From: Clostridium sp. CAG:762
GTDB taxonomy: Bacteria; Bacillota_I; Bacilli_A; RF39; UBA660
Assembly (NCBI GenBank): GCA_000432575.1
Contig: HF996806.1
Span: 1-8,223, forward strand
DNA: 8,223 nt
Reading direction: 5' to 3'
Shown here: piece by piece, positions 5,046-8,223 of the stretch
Layout of the letters: each line of letters opens with the position of its first letter
Numbering within the stretch: the first letter of the stretch is position 1
Translations under genes and position numbers: made by a program
Notes under the pieces: model-generated
The model's database searches: none
What the model was told of the DNA's origin: nothing
The model's input: only the letters and a program-made list of their open reading frames with translations

Positions 5046-5076
5046 AAAGTTATGTATTATTACATGGCTTTTTTTT
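5046..5076 (+). terminator. Intrinsic terminator just upstream of dnaE
   Basis: An 11-bp stem, AAAGTTATGTA (5046-5056) with TACATGGCTTT (5061-5071), two G-U pairs, loop TTAT, running into eight T residues (5069-5076). It ends 37 nt before the dnaE start. It is either the old terminator of the lost SOD gene or an attenuator in a dnaE leader. Confidence 0.75.
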
Positions 5077-5087
5077 CAAAATTATTA

Positions 5088-5106
5088 TATAATAAAAAAA
5101 GGAAGG
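5088..5106 (+). promoter_or_regulatory. dnaE -10-like element and ribosome binding site
   Basis: GGAAGG (5101-5106) lies 7 nt before the GTG at 5114 and fixes that start; the ATG at 5112 is out of frame. A perfect TATAAT (5088-5093) precedes it, but the matching -35 region (about 5065-5070, inside the terminator) is poor, and initiation there would leave only about 14 nt of leader. The RBS is firm; the promoter is doubtful. Confidence 0.55.
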
Positions 5107-5113
5107 TGATAAT

Positions 5114-8029
5114 GTGGAATATGTAGCTTTAGAAGTAAAAACTAGTTATTCAATGTTAGAAAGTTTAAATGATATCACAAAACTAGTTCAAAGAGCTAAA
5201 ACTTTAAATTATAAGTATTTAGCTATTACAGATAACAATAACATGTTTGGAGTTCCTTCTTTTTATCATGAATGTATTAAAAATGATATTAAACCTATTA
5301 TTGGGATAACTTTAGATATAGATAATTATAAGGTAATACTTTACGCTAAAAATGATTTAGGTTATAAAAACTTAATTAAATTATCGACAATTATCACGGA
5401 AAGAAATATTAATATAAAGGATTTAGAGGAATACAAAGATAATCTTGTTTTAGTGATGCCTTATAGGTATTATGATAAATCTATTTATGATATATATGAT
5501 ACTAAATATGTGGGATATAGTAATATCTTAGAAAAAGAGAAAATAAATGATAAGAAAGTATTAATTAATGATGTTAGTTATTTAGAAGAAAATGATTATA
5601 TCTATTTGGATTATGCTAAGATGATTAAAGATGGTAAGGTACTTGGAGAGTATGAACTGAAAAAGGATAAGGGGAAGCATTTATTAAGTTATGAAGAGGT
5701 AATAAAGATAAGTGATGAGAAAGATATTAAAAATACTTTAGATATTGCTTTAATGTGCAATGTGGAACTAGGTTTTACCCCAAATTTATTTCCTAGTTAT
5801 GATAATGATATTAATGATTATGATTACTTATCTAAAATATGTAAGAAAGGACTTAATAAGAGATTAAATGGTGAAGTACAAGAAGTTTATTTAAATAGGT
5901 TAAACTATGAATTAGATGTTATTAATAAAATGGGTTTTTGTAATTATTTTTTAATTGTTTGGGATTATGTTAAATATGCTAAGAAAAATAATATTTTAGT
6001 GGGACCAGGTCGTGGAAGTGCTGCGGGTAGTTTGGTTTCTTATGTGCTTGGTATTACTGATATTGATCCTATTAAATATAATTTGTTGTTTGAGAGATTT
6101 TTGAATCCAGAAAGAGTTACTATGCCCGATATTGATGTGGACTTTGATGCTTTGAAAAGAGATGAAGTAATAGATTATGTTAGACATAAATATGGTAATA
6201 AGAGGGTTGTTTCTATCATTGCTTTTAATACTCTTGCTTCTAAACAAGTTATTAGAGATGTGGCTAGAGTTTTGAAAATACATCCTTCAATTATAGATAA
6301 TATGACTAAATTAATTGGTGATGATTTAAAAACTTCATTAGAAAATGGTAAACTTCAAAATATGCTTCAAAGTAAGGAGTTAGCTAATTTATATAAAATA
6401 TGTATGAAGTTAGAAGGATTACCACGTCATGTTACGGTACATGCAGCGGGTGTTGTTATTGCTAATACTTCTATTGATAATGTTATTCCTTTGTATAAAA
6501 ATGAAACAGGTAATTATCTTACGGGGTATTCTAAGGAATATTTAGAAGAATTAGGCTTACTTAAAATGGATTTTCTTAGTATTAAAAATTTAACTATTAT
6601 TGATGAGGTTATTAATAATATAAGAAATAATGAGGGATTAAATATAACTTTTGCTAATATTCCTATTGATAATGATAAAAGAGTTATGGAAATATTTAAG
6701 ACGGCTAATACTGATGGAATATTTCAGTTTGAAAGTGGTGGTATGAGACATTTTTTAAGAAATTTAAAACCTGATAATTTCGATGATTTAATCGCGGCAT
6801 TGGCTTTATTTAGACCAGGTCCTATGGATAATATAGATAGTTATATTAGAAGAAAAGAAGGAAAAGAGAAAATTGATTATATAGATGTTTCTTTGGAAGA
6901 GATATTAAAGTCTACTTATGGAATTATTATTTATCAAGAACAGATAATGCAAATAGCTAATAAGATGGCTAATTATTCTTTGGGTGAGGCTGATATTTTA
7001 AGAAAAGCTGTATCTAAGAAGAATGAAGATATTTTACTTAGTGAGAAGGATAAATTTATAAAAAAATCTATTTTGAATGGTTATACTGAGGAAGTAAGTG
7101 AGAGGGTTTATGAATTGATTTTAAAGTTTGCTAATTATGGTTTTAATAAGAGTCATTCTGTTTCTTATGCAATTGTAGCTTATAAGATGGCATTTTTAAA
7201 GACATATTTTTATAGTTATTTTATGTCTGCTTTACTTAATAATGTTGTTGGTAGTGAAATAAAAACAAAGGATTATTTATTACAATTAAAAAATAGAGGT
7301 GTTAATATTATTATGCCTCTTATAAATAGGAGTGAAAAAAAATATAAGGCTTCAAGTGATGGCTTGATTTTACCTCTTTCGATTGTTAAGAATGTTGGTG
7401 TGATTACTATTAATGAAATAATAAAAGAGAGAAATATTAGAGAATTTAGTAGTTTTATTGATTTTGTTGTTAGAATGAAGAAGATAGTAAATAAGAAGAT
7501 TATTACTAATTTAATATATGCTGGTTGCTTTAGGGAGTTTTATAATAAGAAAACATTGATTTTGAATTTAGATAATATTTATAATTATGCTGATTTGGTG
7601 GATGTAAATAGTATTATTAGTGTTGAAGAACCTATTATTAAAGAATATGATGAGTATAGTAATATGGAGTTAATTGATAAAGAGAATTTGGCTATAGGTT
7701 TTTATATGAGTACTCATCCGGTTTCTAGTTATAAGGATATAAATGATATTTCAATAAATGATGTTCCTAATTATTATGATTCTTTAGTGAATATAAAGTT
7801 ATATATTGATAAGGTAAATGAGATAGTTACTAAGAATAATGATGTTATGGCTTTTGTTTATGCTACGGATGAAAGTGGAGAGATAACTTTAACGGTGTTT
7901 AAAAATCAATATGAAATGTATAAGAGGTTATTGGTAAAAGGGAATATTGTATTAATTAAGGGTTTGGTTCAAAGGAGATATGATAAATATCAAATAGTTT
8001 TAAGAAGTATGCAGGTTTTAAATAAATAG
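5114..8029 (+). CDS. dnaE: DNA polymerase III alpha subunit DnaE, compact Firmicutes type
   Basis: A replicative DNA polymerase of family C. The 971 residues are about 100-190 shorter than common DnaE proteins. Order: PHP domain (about 1-215), polymerase core, tandem helix-hairpin-helix (about 750-815), C-terminal OB fold (about 890-971). Polymerase motifs are intact: GPGRGSAAGSLVSY (297-310), PDIDVDFD (338-345) with catalytic D341 and D343, KMDFLS (484-489) with the third Asp D486, FRPGPM (566-571), YQEQIMQIA (607-615) and NYGFNKSHSVSYA (674-686). The PHP metal site is lost: the HLHVH positions are A5, E7, K9 and ITDHGN is ITDNNN, so no proofreading is expected, as in other low-GC Gram-positive DnaE proteins. 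I see no clear QxxLF-type clamp motif between HhH and OB. Such genomes normally also have PolC. GTG start, GGAAGG 7 nt upstream. It stands alone between a terminator and a new promoter. Confidence 0.97.
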   Translation: MEYVALEVKTSYSMLESLNDITKLVQRAKTLNYKYLAITDNNNMFGVPSFYHECIKNDIKPIIGITLDIDNYKVILYAKNDLGYKNLIKLSTIITERNINIKDLEEYKDNLVLVMPYRYYDKSIYDIYDTKYVGYSNILEKEKINDKKVLINDVSYLEENDYIYLDYAKMIKDGKVLGEYELKKDKGKHLLSYEEVIKISDEKDIKNTLDIALMCNVELGFTPNLFPSYDNDINDYDYLSKICKKGLNKRLNGEVQEVYLNRLNYELDVINKMGFCNYFLIVWDYVKYAKKNNILVGPGRGSAAGSLVSYVLGITDIDPIKYNLLFERFLNPERVTMPDIDVDFDALKRDEVIDYVRHKYGNKRVVSIIAFNTLASKQVIRDVARVLKIHPSIIDNMTKLIGDDLKTSLENGKLQNMLQSKELANLYKICMKLEGLPRHVTVHAAGVVIANTSIDNVIPLYKNETGNYLTGYSKEYLEELGLLKMDFLSIKNLTIIDEVINNIRNNEGLNITFANIPIDNDKRVMEIFKTANTDGIFQFESGGMRHFLRNLKPDNFDDLIAALALFRPGPMDNIDSYIRRKEGKEKIDYIDVSLEEILKSTYGIIIYQEQIMQIANKMANYSLGEADILRKAVSKKNEDILLSEKDKFIKKSILNGYTEEVSERVYELILKFANYGFNKSHSVSYAIVAYKMAFLKTYFYSYFMSALLNNVVGSEIKTKDYLLQLKNRGVNIIMPLINRSEKKYKASSDGLILPLSIVKNVGVITINEIIKERNIREFSSFIDFVVRMKKIVNKKIITNLIYAGCFREFYNKKTLILNLDNIYNYADLVDVNSIISVEEPIIKEYDEYSNMELIDKENLAIGFYMSTHPVSSYKDINDISINDVPNYYDSLVNIKLYIDKVNEIVTKNNDVMAFVYATDESGEITLTVFKNQYEMYKRLLVKGNIVLIKGLVQRRYDKYQIVLRSMQVLNK

Positions 8030-8043
8030 TTTATCATAATATA

Positions 8044-8079
8044 AGTTTTGTTTTATGTGCTTTTTGCTATGCTGTTGTA
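8044..8079 (+). repeat. Dispersed repeat, copy 2 (two blocks)
   Basis: Block B (8044-8057, AGTTTTGTTTTATG) is followed by block A (8062-8079, TTTTGCTATGCTGTTGTA), the exact reverse complements of 12-25 and 33-50. It begins 14 nt after the dnaE stop. There is no GC-rich hairpin or other convincing terminator after dnaE, so the element occupies the place where the transcript end is expected. Confidence 0.6.
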
Positions 8080-8177
8080 ATTATTTGGTAATGGTTTTGG
8101 TAATATGGATTATGTTATTAATAAGTATTAATTATGATTTATAACTAACATTTATTGCTTAATTAAAAATATAAAAC

Positions 8178-8207
8178 TTGATATAATGATAGTTTTAAAA
8201 AGATAAT
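8178..8207 (+). promoter_or_regulatory. Probable promoter for a gene beyond the window
   Basis: TTGATA (8178-8183), 18-nt spacer, GATAAT (8202-8207). A perfect TATAAT (8182-8187) overlaps the -35 and could instead be a -10, though without a well-placed -35. No start codon with a ribosome binding site follows before the window ends. Confidence 0.4.
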
Positions 8208-8223
8208 TGTTGTTAAAGATACT

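Noticed and set aside
5112..5114. ATG just before the dnaE GTG as the start codon
   Set aside because: It is out of frame with the polymerase; the GTG at 5114 is in frame and correctly spaced from GGAAGG.
5114..5240. Loss of the PHP metal ligands in DnaE as a novelty
   Set aside because: Degenerate PHP domains are usual in DnaE of low-GC Gram-positive bacteria, where proofreading is left to PolC.
1085..8029. TGA read as tryptophan (mollicute code)
   Set aside because: All Trp positions that I checked use TGG and no conserved gene is interrupted by an in-frame TGA.

Overview
The window is a very AT-rich stretch of a low-GC Gram-positive (Bacillota/Bacilli-type) chromosome, probably from an anaerobic or fermentative, gut-type lineage. 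This rests on the base composition, the AAGGAG-type ribosome binding sites, the Firmicutes-style DnaE with a degenerate PHP domain, the sigma-A promoters and the flavin-based extracellular electron transfer genes. TGG encodes Trp and TGA is not read through, so the code is the standard bacterial one. An undecaprenyl-diphosphatase implies a peptidoglycan wall, which argues against a wall-less mollicute. The exact taxon cannot be read from the sequence.

Layout: (1) A minus-strand MgtC/SapB-type membrane protein (173-877), with a hairpin-rich 3' region (84-172) and one copy of a dispersed repeat (12-53). (2) A divergent promoter region, then a tight operon (1085-2917) for a membrane-anchored ApbE flavin transferase, a NusG-domain-II protein (EetA-like) and a Gx-transporter/EetB-like membrane protein. 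It starts at a near-consensus promoter (1029-1057) and ends at a branched terminator (2916-2989). (3) A second unit starting near 3040. It has a roughly 175-nt leader of five consecutive hairpins, a single-domain FMN-binding lipoprotein (3216-3677), uppP (3702-4517), a tRNA-Thr(GGT) only 11 nt after the uppP stop, and a terminator (4615-4644). (4) About 470 bp without an intact gene, holding the decayed remains of a Mn/Fe superoxide dismutase (4782-4950), a promoter-like pair and a terminator just upstream of the next gene. (5) dnaE (5114-8029, GTG start), encoding a compact 971-residue DNA polymerase III alpha subunit. Its 3' region carries the second copy of the dispersed repeat, followed by a promoter for a gene beyond the window.

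How the genes work together: ApbE covalently attaches FMN to a Thr in a short motif of exported proteins, and the lipoprotein at 3216-3677 carries such a motif (TGCT at residues 131-134). With the EetA- and EetB-like proteins this resembles the accessory core of the Listeria-type flavin-based extracellular electron transfer system, reduced to four genes and without the NADH dehydrogenase (ndh2) or quinone genes in view. The less expected items are the structured leader of the lipoprotein operon, the internally deleted SOD, the tRNA-Thr with non-consensus core positions, and the inverted dispersed repeat at both ends of the window.
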